Assembly: GCA_001899635.1 (NCBI GenBank)
Contig: MKVQ01000039.1
Location: forward strand, 1 to 64,000
Direction of reading: 5' to 3'
Source: Myxococcales bacterium 68-20
GTDB taxonomy: Bacteria; Myxococcota_A; Polyangia; Polyangiales; Polyangiaceae
DNA length: 64,000 nt
Below, piece after piece: positions 26,702-34,433 of this stretch. The translations under genes and the position numbers were made by a program. Each line of letters starts with the position of its first letter. Position 1 is the stretch's first letter. Below the pieces are notes generated by a model. That model had not been told where the DNA came from. It saw only the letters and a list, made by a program, of their open reading frames with translations, and did no database searches.

Positions 26702-26981
26702 AGCCCTCTCCGACAACCCCGAAGTAGACGACGCGGTTCGGCACGCGGTCGCGACCGTGCTCACGCCGAAGCAACGCGAGGCCGTCGAGCTCTTCTTCTT
26801 CGAAGGGTTCAGCCAATCCGAGATCGCGCGCCGACTCGGCGTTTCGCAGCAAGTGATCCAGAAGCGAATTTTCGGTGCTCAACGTCGCGGCGTCTTCGTC
26901 GGTGGCGCAGTGGCGAAGCTTCGCAAGGTGCTCGCGCCGCTCGCATCGCGAACGACGGGCGCGACCGCCTCCTCGTCATGA
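26655..26981 (+). CDS. Small sigma-70 region 4-like helix-turn-helix protein
   Basis: 108 residues from 26655; an alternative start at 26676 (MEGRSTNAEAL) shortens the overlap with the HD gene. The core VLTPKQREAVELFFFEGFSQ, then SEIARRLGVSQQVIQKRIFG, is a sigma-70 region 4-type HTH. No region 2 is present, so it is not a full sigma factor. It could be a transcriptional regulator of the operon. It overlaps both neighbours; the downstream ATG lies within ATGA at its stop. Confidence 0.78.
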   Translation: MERHAHSMEGRSTNAEALSDNPEVDDAVRHAVATVLTPKQREAVELFFFEGFSQSEIARRLGVSQQVIQKRIFGAQRRGVFVGGAVAKLRKVLAPLASRTTGATASSS

Positions 26982-27745
26982 GCTGGGAGCGGTACGGCGG
27001 TCTCCGCGCGGCGATCGCGCAGCTGGCCGCCCAGATCATGTACGGCGAGGGCGTGAAGCAATACTTCACTGCCAAGCGGCTCGCCGCGAAGCGTCTCCTC
27101 GGAAGCTCGACGGCGCGCACGGTTCGCTATCGCCCTCGTGACCTTCCCTCGAACGGCGAAATAAAAGCCGCGCTCCTCGAGCTCGTCGAAGAGATCGAAG
27201 GAGACACCCGAACGCGGCGTCTGTTCGCGATGCGGATCGCGGCGCTCGAAGCAATGAAGGAGCTCGAGCCATTCTTCCCCCGTTTGATCGGATCCGTCGC
27301 GACGGGCCATGCCCGATCGGGCAGCGACGTCGACATCCACGTGTTCGCGAACGATCCCGAGGACGTCGTCGAGCATGTGAAGCGTCTCGGCTGGACCCAC
27401 GAGGTTCAGCACGTGAACATCATGAAGCACGGACGCGTCATGGAGTTCGTTCACGTCCTCGTTCCCGACATCTTCCCGATCGAGCTCACCGTCTACGCGC
27501 CGCGAGAGCTTCGCATCCGACCGCGAAGCAGCACGGACGGGAAGCCCATCGTGCGCCTGAAGACGAGCGTGCTTCGTCGACTCATCGACCGCGAGCACCC
27601 GGAGGCCTGGGCGAGGTACCTCGAGACGGACGAGGTCCCTTCGTTCGAGGAGCTGTGTGACGGCGACGACGAGAGGGAGCCCGAAAGCGGGCAACCTCGC
27701 CTCGGCGAGGACGCGACCGGTGTGCTCGGGTTCGGCGACGAGTAG
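26978..27745 (+). CDS. Nucleotidyltransferase-fold protein
   Basis: 255 residues. GS at 105-106 with DVD at 117-119 (GSVATGHARSGSDVDIHVF) is the Pol-beta-type nucleotidyltransferase motif, and ELTVYAPREL about 60 residues later may supply the third acid. The N-terminal 95 residues are helical and basic; the C-terminal 40 are acidic and probably disordered. Its start overlaps the HTH gene stop as ATGA, indicating translational coupling. Possible roles include RNA end addition or protein nucleotidylation, alone or opposed by the HD enzyme. Confidence 0.82.
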   Translation: MSWERYGGLRAAIAQLAAQIMYGEGVKQYFTAKRLAAKRLLGSSTARTVRYRPRDLPSNGEIKAALLELVEEIEGDTRTRRLFAMRIAALEAMKELEPFFPRLIGSVATGHARSGSDVDIHVFANDPEDVVEHVKRLGWTHEVQHVNIMKHGRVMEFVHVLVPDIFPIELTVYAPRELRIRPRSSTDGKPIVRLKTSVLRRLIDREHPEAWARYLETDEVPSFEELCDGDDEREPESGQPRLGEDATGVLGFGDE

Positions 27746-27840
27746 GCATCGTTTCGGGCATCCGTTGAACACCCCCCTCGGGAGTTATCGCCGGATGCCC
27801 TGTCGCGACGGCCGCGGCCACGCGCGATGAAGCTTCCTGT

Positions 27841-28977
27841 TCATGATGAACGGCGAGGTCGCAACAAGGACCGAGCGTGGAGCTGTCCACACGCTGCGCT
27901 GATCGATGAGCCGAACTGCTGCCGCCGTGTCGCGTGGACTCCCCGAGCATCGAGCTCGGCGACGAACTCCGAAACGCGATGGGATGGCGGCGTTCGGTAG
28001 CTTGGGTCGGCACCGGACGCTGCGTTGTATCGGATCACGCTCACGTGAAAGAGCTCCGGGCGCGAGCGCGACTTCACGAGCTGGGCGAGCTCCTCGAGAT
28101 GATCTGCGGAGTCGTTGACACCTTCGATCAGCAAGTACGCGAGATAGACCTTCCGGCGCGTGGAGACGACGTGCTCATCGAGGATCGCGAGGTTCTCGCT
28201 GAGTGGGAAGCGCCGCTCGAGCGGAATGAGCTCGGCGCGCTGCTCGGCGAATGGCGAGTGGACGGAGAGCGTGATCGTCACCTGGGGGTGTTCTTTCGCG
28301 AGCCGTCTCAGATTCGGCGCGAAGCCCACGGTCGAGACCGTGATGCGCCGCGGAGAGAAGCCGCCATATCCGGGCGTCGTCAGCAGATCGAGCGCTGTAA
28401 AGGTATGAGGATTCGCCAAGGCTTCTCCCATCCCCATGAACGCGATGCTGTCTGCGAACGTCGGGATGACCTTCTGCCATCTCGGATGCACGACCTGGGC
28501 ACAGATCTCGTCGGCGGTGAGGTTCTGGACGAGCCCGATCGCACCGGTCGCGCAGAAGGTGCAGGCGAGGCCGCACCCTGCCTGCGAGGACACGCAGATC
28601 GACGACCAGCCGGCTCGGTACCGAGACAGCACCGTCTCCACGCGCGCCCCTGAGCGCGTCTCGAAGAGGACCTTCTCTACCTGCTCCGCCTCCTCTACCG
28701 CGACGGGCGTGAGCGGAGCGACGTTCGGGCCGAAGCGTGCGGCGAGCGCCTGGCGAAGGGGCTCCGGGAGCTCCCGCAAGTCTTCGAAGGCCGTGCCCCG
28801 CTGCTGCAGAGAGAGAACGAGCTGTCGGTAGCGATAGTGCGGCGCTCCGATGTGCCCCAGATACTGGTGGATCTCGCGGAGGATCGTTCCAGGGGGCGGA
28901 TGGGCAAGCACATTGACGAGCGATGAACGGTGCCGAGCAGTTTTCGATCGAGAAGCCGGACCCATGGGGTGCTCCAT
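27841..28977 (-). CDS. Cfr-like radical SAM 23S rRNA (A2503) methyltransferase
   Basis: 378 residues; an in-frame ATG at 28965 with GGAG six bases upstream is an equally good start. The 4Fe-4S cysteines are Cys135, 139 and 142 (GCGLACTFC), with Cys128 in CVSSQ and the catalytic Cys363 in AACGQL. Several positions follow Cfr rather than RlmN: MGMGEALAN (RlmN has MGMGEPL), TLSVHSPF, VYLAYLLIEGVNDS and RRQQFGSSISAACGQL (RlmN has TRGDDIDAACGQL). Cfr methylates C8 of A2503, giving resistance to phenicols, lincosamides, oxazolidinones, pleuromutilins and streptogramin A. Function is inferred from these motifs. Confidence 0.85.
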   Translation of the reverse strand: MEHPMGPASRSKTARHRSSLVNVLAHPPPGTILREIHQYLGHIGAPHYRYRQLVLSLQQRGTAFEDLRELPEPLRQALAARFGPNVAPLTPVAVEEAEQVEKVLFETRSGARVETVLSRYRAGWSSICVSSQAGCGLACTFCATGAIGLVQNLTADEICAQVVHPRWQKVIPTFADSIAFMGMGEALANPHTFTALDLLTTPGYGGFSPRRITVSTVGFAPNLRRLAKEHPQVTITLSVHSPFAEQRAELIPLERRFPLSENLAILDEHVVSTRRKVYLAYLLIEGVNDSADHLEELAQLVKSRSRPELFHVSVIRYNAASGADPSYRTPPSHRVSEFVAELDARGVHATRRQQFGSSISAACGQLHARSLLRPRRSS

Positions 28978-29248
28978 CTTTGGTGAGTGGTGAGACGTGA
29001 CGTGACGACGGTTGGTCGAGCGACGCGTGTCGCTCGACCTCGAGGAGAGGGAACGGCGCCGACTCGCGCGAGCGTCGTCATCCGCGGCGCTAGCGCGCGC
29101 AGGAGACAGTCCTCCGGGAACGAATGACCAACCAAGCGCGCGAATGGGCGCTCGGGACGCAGGACGGAGGGGCGTCTAACGGTTGGGCATCGACGACGCG
29201 AAGGACGCGTCGGGATGGAAGATAGCACCGACGTGCGAGGAGGCCAGC

Positions 29249-29470
29249 GTCAGAAGGGGAGCGCACGCGCACACGCGCTCGTCAGGATGAACCTCCGCCG
29301 CCTGCGCTCGTCGCGGGCGCCGACGACGCGCCTGGACGAAGCGCGGATACGCATCGGCTCGAGGACCTCGAGGAGGAACGAGCTCTGGAGCTTCGCCAAT
29401 CTTCTTCCGGAGCGAGATTAGCGAGGCCACGATCGGCTGTCTGCGTCGTGCGACGCGGGCGCGCGAACGC
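29249..29470 (+). pseudogene. Decayed partial copy of the TPR gene and following DNA
   Basis: From CAGAAGGGGAGCG at about 29253, roughly 120 bp align with 9471-9590 of the intact TPR gene (matching ATGAACCTC(G/C)G(C)CGCC and GCGCTCGTCGCGGGCG). Further on, 29433-29468 matches 10208-10242 (ATCGGCTGTCTGC, then GTGCGACGCGGGCGCGCGA) in the same order and orientation. About 600 bp between the two matches are missing. Frames are broken by indels. Confidence 0.65.
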
Positions 29471-29513
29471 CGCTCTCGCGCGCAGCCGGCGTCTGCGGCA
29501 TGCTGTGGTCCGC

Positions 29514-30002
29514 ATGGCGAGGATCGCGGACTTTCGCTTCGACGAGACGACCTGGAAGGGCGCTCGGGACATGCAGCGTGCCGAGTGGAAGCTCTTGCTC
29601 GAAGAGCTGATCGACGACGGGGACTTCGACGAGGCGCTCGCAGGACGCTACCTGTTGGCCACCGCGACCGCCGGGGCGGTGCTCTTCGAGGCGCTCGACG
29701 AGGAGGGCGTGGTCGCGCATGCGGTTCGTCTCGACCTGAGCCCGCTCGCTGAACCGATCCGTGAGTACGCCAGCATCATCCGCCGGATGCATGTCAGCGA
29801 AGAGAGCTACAACACCGCGTTGTTCCGAGCCCTCGACACGGCGAAGAAGGTGGTGCACGACCGTGCCGCCGACATCCTCTCCCGGGCGATCGGAACGATC
29901 TCGACCGAGCCAGCCACGCTACGGCGGATCTTCTCGATCGTCTTCTCGCTCCGCGTCGATACGGCGAAGCTGCCCTGGGCGCATCGACACGGCTTTCGGT
30001 GA
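29514..30002 (+). CDS. UPF0262-like protein
   Basis: A 162-residue product from MARIADFRFDETTW. It has the length and pattern of UPF0262: LAGRYLLATATAGAVLFEA, VRLDLSPLAEPIREYASI, YNTALFRALDTAKKVVHDRA and LRRIFSIVFSLRV at the end. The family is of unknown function and is best known from Alphaproteobacteria. No signal or membrane segment is present. The frame runs upstream to 29448 but overlaps the decayed copy region, so the ATG at 29514 is chosen. Confidence 0.65.
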   Translation: MARIADFRFDETTWKGARDMQRAEWKLLLEELIDDGDFDEALAGRYLLATATAGAVLFEALDEEGVVAHAVRLDLSPLAEPIREYASIIRRMHVSEESYNTALFRALDTAKKVVHDRAADILSRAIGTISTEPATLRRIFSIVFSLRVDTAKLPWAHRHGFR

Positions 30003-30096
30003 CCGTTCCGAGCACCCGTCGAGCACGGGGACATTGCAGCTCTGCTGTGCCGAGCGGCCGGCGGAGGGCATCTCCGTCTCCTGGTTGCGCCCAGGC

Positions 30097-30456
30097 TCAG
30101 GGCTGCTTCGTCGTCTTCTCACACGTTCCGTTCACGCACACCGCGACGGTCATGCAGTCCATCGCGCAGGTGGACCGTGAGTAGCAGCTCGCGTTGGCCT
30201 CTCGACGCGCCGACCGCAGGCTCTCGGTGTCGCGAACCGCCTGGTCGTTCCCGCAGCAGTCGTGACACTTGACGATGGGGGCGACCAAGACGCAGTCGGT
30301 GTCGACAGAGCAGCTGCGATCGAAGACGCTCGGATCGAACGGACGGTCGTCGCTGCCGCCGGCACAAGCGACGACGACGCTCGCAAGCACGCCCACGAGA
30401 ACCAGTGGTCGTTGGATGCGCGACGATACGTGAGGAGGGCGGAGGCACGACTTCAC
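30097..30456 (-). CDS. Small Cys-rich lipoprotein
   Basis: 119 residues. A basic N-terminus and hydrophobic stretch end in VVVACAGG (lipobox Cys31). The mature part holds ten cysteines in a compact pattern (SCSVDTDCVLV, KCHDCCGND, SCYSRSTCAMDCM, VCVNGTCEK), suggesting a disulfide-stabilised extracellular domain of a kind common in myxobacterial lipoproteins. It is convergent with the UPF0262-like gene. Function unknown. Confidence 0.75.
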   Translation of the reverse strand: MKSCLRPPHVSSRIQRPLVLVGVLASVVVACAGGSDDRPFDPSVFDRSCSVDTDCVLVAPIVKCHDCCGNDQAVRDTESLRSARREANASCYSRSTCAMDCMTVAVCVNGTCEKTTKQP

Positions 30457-30593
30457 GCCCGACGCTTAGCAGTGCACCTACCAGCCGTCCAAGCAGCGAT
30501 TCCGGGCGAATCACGGAAGGCGGAGAATCGGTGCGGATCGCTCGGCCGGCCCGGCCTTCACGCGCTCGGGCGAGACGCACCGAGGCTGCTCCG

Positions 30594-31274
30594 TCAATCC
30601 AGCCGGCGCTCGTCGGAGAGCCGTATCGCCTCGTCGATCCCGTCCAGGATCTCGGCCGTCGTCTTCGGGGCGCCGGTCGTCGACGTGAGGATCTCCATCG
30701 TTCGCGCGTCGATGTCCGCGTTCCAGGGCAGCTTGGCGCGATCGTAGAACGGGCCGAGGTTGGCGTTTCCGGGATCGAGCCAGATCGTGTAGGGCAGCTC
30801 GAAGTGCGCGATCCACGGGTCGAGGTCCCTCTGCTTCGCAGGGGTTCCGGGGGGCGGCCCCTCTGCGAGGCTGACGAGCCACGTCACCTTCCTCGCCTCG
30901 AGGTCGGCTTTCAGGGGAACGACCAGCTTGGTTTGGGCTTTCGAGAAGGCAGACCAAACGCCCACCGCCTGGATGTGGATGATGCGGTACTCCGAGCCCG
31001 ATGGATCGAAGTACTCCGCCAGGGCGATCGGCTGGAGCCCGCGGTCGATGTCGTCGCCCTCGCGGTAGCCGAGGAACTTGTAGTTCGCGATCCGGTCGCC
31101 GAAGCGCGATCCGCTCCGCGCGTTCGTGCCGAACCCCGTGAGCGGGTAGGGGGCGGATGGCGGCGGGGGGGCGGGCCAGACCGGGGAATCATCGTGCGTG
31201 GGGGGGCTCTCGTTGGACGAGCAAGCGGCCCCTGCCAGGAGAGCAGCCAATGTGAGGCAAGCCTGGAGCTTCAT
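30594..31274 (-). CDS. Thioredoxin-fold lipoprotein lacking CxxC
   Basis: 226 residues from MKLQACLTLAALLAGAACSS, with a lipobox at Cys18; the frame extends far upstream, but only this start gives a signal peptide. After a Pro-rich linker the sequence follows a TlpA/thioredoxin layout: FGDRIANYKFLGYREGD, then IIHIQAVGVWSAFSKAQTKL, where a CxxC active site would be expected, then LEARKVTWLVSLAEG and YTIWLDPGNANLGPFYDRAK. Both catalytic cysteines are absent, so it cannot act as a disulfide reductase and may be a binding protein. Confidence 0.65.
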   Translation of the reverse strand: MKLQACLTLAALLAGAACSSNESPPTHDDSPVWPAPPPPSAPYPLTGFGTNARSGSRFGDRIANYKFLGYREGDDIDRGLQPIALAEYFDPSGSEYRIIHIQAVGVWSAFSKAQTKLVVPLKADLEARKVTWLVSLAEGPPPGTPAKQRDLDPWIAHFELPYTIWLDPGNANLGPFYDRAKLPWNADIDARTMEILTSTTGAPKTTAEILDGIDEAIRLSDERRLD

Positions 31275-31458
31275 CGAGCAAGTGCCGCACACGCTGTCGC
31301 TCCGGCGGGCGGAAGGCAAGCGCGGAAGCGCAGGCGACCGCGTTCGGCGAGAAGGAAGCCAAGCAAGCTGCTGAAGGGCGGGAACGATGGATCGATCCCA
31401 GCTCGCGGTCGCGGGAGCGCCGCTCCAACCCAGAAGGCGCGAGGCTCCTACGACCGCG

Positions 31459-32514
31459 TCATTGAGAGCCGCAGAAGGCGACGCAACTCGCAGTGCCACT
31501 GCCGTCGGGCTTGACGCAAGCACCCTGACACTCGGAGCCGAGCTCGTTGCTGCAGCGTGTTCCGGCGGCCTCACGTGGCGCGCAGAGCCTGCCGCCGTCG
31601 GCGCTCTTGCAATACAGCCTCTCTTGGCAATCGGAGTTTCGCTTGCATGGTGCGTCGGCAAGCGCCGGTCCGTCTGTTCCGCACACGCCCAACTGGCAGC
31701 GGAGCCCGTCGGCGCACTCGTCGTGCGAATCGCACGAACCGTCCGCGAGCTTCGAGGGCCGGCAGGTGCCTTGCTGGAGGGCGCTCGAAGCACAGTAGGA
31801 GCCGGCGGCGCAACGCGGATGGGTGCCGAAGCCCCAGCGCAGCAACTCGATGAAGCCGCCGCCGTCAGGGATCGCGTAGCCGCAGAGAGCGCCTTCACCG
31901 GGGGGCGCCTTGCAGCTGCCGTCGCTCTGGGGCGTCCAGCCGATGCACGTGAGCCCGTCGAGGCACTCGTAGTCGTTTGCACACGGTGCGTCGGCGCCTT
32001 GCCGACCGACGAGCACTTCGGAGCAGCCCGCCGCCTCCTTGAAGATCGACCTCGCCGGCTCGTTGCTCGGCGTGCGTAGGACGTCGGGACACGTTCGTGC
32101 CTCGATCTCGCCGCTCACGTTCGTTTCGCACGTCGCCGCCGCCGCCGTAACGAACGCGGCGCGCCCGCTCTGGATGCTCTTTCCCAGAGACGTCGTGCAG
32201 GCGAGGACGAGGTTCTTCAGGAGCGCATCGTCAAACGAGTACTGCTTCGGCGCGGCGCTCGGATCGCAGCACTCCTCGTACTTCGGCGCGTAGAGGCCGA
32301 GCGTTCCCTTGCAGAACGCATCGAGATCGCTGTCGGCCGGCAACGTCGCGTCTGCGTGCGTGACGTCGAACGTCGACGCGTCGGGCGGTGAGCCATCCGG
32401 AGTCGAGGTCGTCGTCACGTCGGCCTCGTCGCCGCACGCCATAGCGAAGGACACCAGCGCGCCTCCGAGAGAGAGAGCGGTGAGCACTCGCCAGCGAAGC
32501 GCTTGGGGAACCAT
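31459..32514 (-). CDS. Cys-rich repeat lipoprotein
   Basis: 351 residues. The start at 32514 (MVPQALRWRV) gives a signal ending FAMAC (Cys27); upstream in-frame sequence is not signal-like. After a Thr/Asp/Pro-rich linker there is a helical region (FCKGTLGLYAPKYEECCDPS). The C-terminal 150 residues have repeated Cys modules (CANDYECLDGLTCIG, CDSHDECADGLRCQLGVCG, CKRNSDCQERLYCKSADGGR), as in Dickkopf-like or myxobacterial cysteine-rich repeats. It is probably an outer-membrane adhesion or binding protein. Confidence 0.8.
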   Translation of the reverse strand: MVPQALRWRVLTALSLGGALVSFAMACGDEADVTTTSTPDGSPPDASTFDVTHADATLPADSDLDAFCKGTLGLYAPKYEECCDPSAAPKQYSFDDALLKNLVLACTTSLGKSIQSGRAAFVTAAAATCETNVSGEIEARTCPDVLRTPSNEPARSIFKEAAGCSEVLVGRQGADAPCANDYECLDGLTCIGWTPQSDGSCKAPPGEGALCGYAIPDGGGFIELLRWGFGTHPRCAAGSYCASSALQQGTCRPSKLADGSCDSHDECADGLRCQLGVCGTDGPALADAPCKRNSDCQERLYCKSADGGRLCAPREAAGTRCSNELGSECQGACVKPDGSGTASCVAFCGSQ

Positions 32515-32819
32515 CTCGATAGAGATTATTTGATTCCGAGAGACGCTGCCATGAGAACAAGAGATCAACCCTCCACGCTCATGGTTCGGACGACAAGGCG
32601 CCCGTACAACTACATGGGCCTTCCCTGGGAACTCGAACTCTAGCCGGCCGAAACCGGAACCGAAGATGACTCCGTCGACGCACGAAGGCGCACTACAGGT
32701 GCGTGCTCCACGGATATCGGCAGTGCACGCCGCGAGCTCCGCCTCGCCGAGGGTCGAGCTGGGCCAACGTTCTACGAGCCGGACAGAATTTTTCGATGAG
32801 ATCGTGATATGCGTGTCAA

Positions 32820-33203
32820 ATGACATCCGTTCGATATCTGGGACGAGTGGCGGCCTCTCGAGCGCTGGGGCCATCGCTACTCATCGCGTGCCTCCTTGCA
32901 GCCGCGCCGGCGTGTAGCAGCAACGACGATGCCCAGCCGTCGCCTTCCGGAGAAGATGCCGGGGGGACGAACGAGAAGGATGCAGCCGCCGTGGATAGCG
33001 GGTCGGGTCCGGCACGGTCGACGTGCGAGGACACGGGAGCGTTCGTCACTGTCGATGGCGGGGAGTCCCCGTGGACCGAGGCCGAGCCGCTGGACGGAGA
33101 GGCGTGCTCGTCGGTCGGCGCAAAGTGGCGCGACGCATGCCAGTGCGGCAAGCGCTGCGACTGCACCGCAAGCGGTTGGGTGTGTGCGTTCCTGGCTTGC
33201 TAA
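32820..33203 (+). CDS. Small lipoprotein with Cys-rich C-terminus
   Basis: 127 residues with a signal peptide ending PACSS (lipobox Cys32). An Asp/Ser/Gly-rich linker is followed by about 60 residues holding eight cysteines (TCEDTGAFV, ACSSVG, ACQCGKRCDCTASGWVC). An upstream ATG at about 32808 is closed by a stop after four codons. It diverges from the Cys-rich lipoprotein on the other strand. No family recognised. Confidence 0.65.
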   Translation: MTSVRYLGRVAASRALGPSLLIACLLAAAPACSSNDDAQPSPSGEDAGGTNEKDAAAVDSGSGPARSTCEDTGAFVTVDGGESPWTEAEPLDGEACSSVGAKWRDACQCGKRCDCTASGWVCAFLAC

Positions 33204-33257
33204 GTCGATTGCTCCCCACGCCGACGCGCTCCTCGGCGTGGGCACGTCCCTGCGGCG

Positions 33258-33408
33258 TGTGACGGGACCCGTCCTGAGCTCGTGAGGAGGGGACCCATCC
33301 TGTGGGGCCGGCCCTGAGCTCGTGCTGGGGAGTCCTGAAGGGACCAAGGGACCAGTCCTGAGTTCATCTCCCGGGAGTCCTGAAAGGACCAGTCCCAAGG
33401 TTGCCCGT
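33258..33408. repeat. Degenerate GGACC/CCTGAG repeat cluster
   Basis: CCTGAGCTCGTG occurs at 33273 and 33313 and as CCTGAGTTCATC at 33357. GGGAGTCCTGAA followed by GGACCA occurs twice, at about 33328 and 33373. Spacing is roughly 40-45 bp. It fills most of the 303-bp gap between the two flanking genes; no gene is seen there. Confidence 0.55.
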
Positions 33409-33506
33409 GATCGTCGAGCCGTTCTCGCAGGCCACGACGATCGCGCGGGCGTTCTGGGGCAGCATGCAGGTGGTCCCCGCTCAAGGCCCCGTTCGGGGAG
33501 ATGCGC

Positions 33507-34121
33507 TCAGCCGAGCCGGGCGTAAGCGGCGGCGACGGCGAGGGCGAGGAGGCGATCGAGCTGCGTCTCTTCGAAGACGGGCGCGCCGAAGCGGAGTGTC
33601 GTCTCGCCGCCTGCGTAGGCGCAGACGAGCGGTTCACCGTTTGCGACGAGCGCGTAGACCGCGGCGCGGAGCTGTGGGTTGAGCCAGGCGAGCGCAGCAC
33701 GGGGGTTGTCGCTTTGGATGCTCACGTTGGCGTCGAACGCCGGATCGCCTGTCGGGATCGCGCCCCGCGCACTGCCCGGTGCCAAGGTGACGCTGAACGA
33801 GACCGGACTTGGCGCGATTGCGCGGAGCATGAGCTCCGCGGTGCCGTTGATGCCGGCTCGCCGCGAGTTCACGAGGCGTGACGAGCGGAGCGTGACCGGG
33901 ATGCCCTGCACCATGCCCTGGAGGGTGCTCGTCTCGAGGCCGGTGGTGTGCGAGCCGAGCGACACGGGGGGATGGAACGTGAGCCCCCTCTTCCGGGCCC
34001 ACGGTTCGAGCTGTCTCGAACGCGCCTGGGGCGCCTTGATGAAGATGTACCAGAGGGCGGTGAGGGCGAGGGCGCCCACGACCGTGAAGAACAGGTACTG
34101 CATCATCTCGTTCGAGCTCAT
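33507..34121 (-). CDS. Single-pass membrane protein of unknown function
   Basis: 204 residues. One N-terminal transmembrane helix (MQYLFFTVVGALALTALWYI) is followed by a soluble domain beginning QARSRQLEPWARKRGLTFHP, with a beta-rich pattern (TLQGMVQGIPVTLRSS, VSFSVTLAPGS, LVCAYAGGETTLRFG) and a C-terminal helix rich in Ala/Leu. This layout occurs in hypothetical proteins of myxobacteria. No catalytic motif recognised. Confidence 0.65.
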   Translation of the reverse strand: MSSNEMMQYLFFTVVGALALTALWYIFIKAPQARSRQLEPWARKRGLTFHPPVSLGSHTTGLETSTLQGMVQGIPVTLRSSRLVNSRRAGINGTAELMLRAIAPSPVSFSVTLAPGSARGAIPTGDPAFDANVSIQSDNPRAALAWLNPQLRAAVYALVANGEPLVCAYAGGETTLRFGAPVFEETQLDRLLALAVAAAYARLG

Positions 34122-34433
34122 GCCCGTTCAGGGTATGCAGGGATGCCGACCGCCCACAAGAGGTCGCGCAGCGCCTACGGTGCCGTGGGCTGCAACCGCG
34201 CTGCGCGTCACGGGAACGACAGAACGGACCATCGAGCGCGCCCGGGGCGACATCGAGTGGGCCTCGCACCGGCGGCAGGGGCGCGGCGCGCTTCGGGCAG
34301 TCGAACACGCGCGGCGCCGGCTCGAGCTTCGGTGCGGTCGCATCCAACCGCAAGACCACGGGCGGCGAGCGCCGTCGTGTCTTGACGATCGAGTCCGGCG
34401 AAGCGCGATAATCTGCAACGCGAAAAGTCGGAG
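34122..34433. other. Intergenic, no gene recognised
   Basis: 312 bp between divergent genes. It includes an imperfect hairpin near 34165-34185 (GCCTACGG with CCGTGGGC). No coding frame with recognisable features was found. Confidence 0.45.

Noticed and set aside
30594-31982. Long open frame read as one 462-residue protein
   Set aside because: Only the last 226 residues have a signal peptide and domain-like sequence; the upstream 236 residues are Arg/Ala/Ser-rich antisense-type sequence over another lipoprotein gene.
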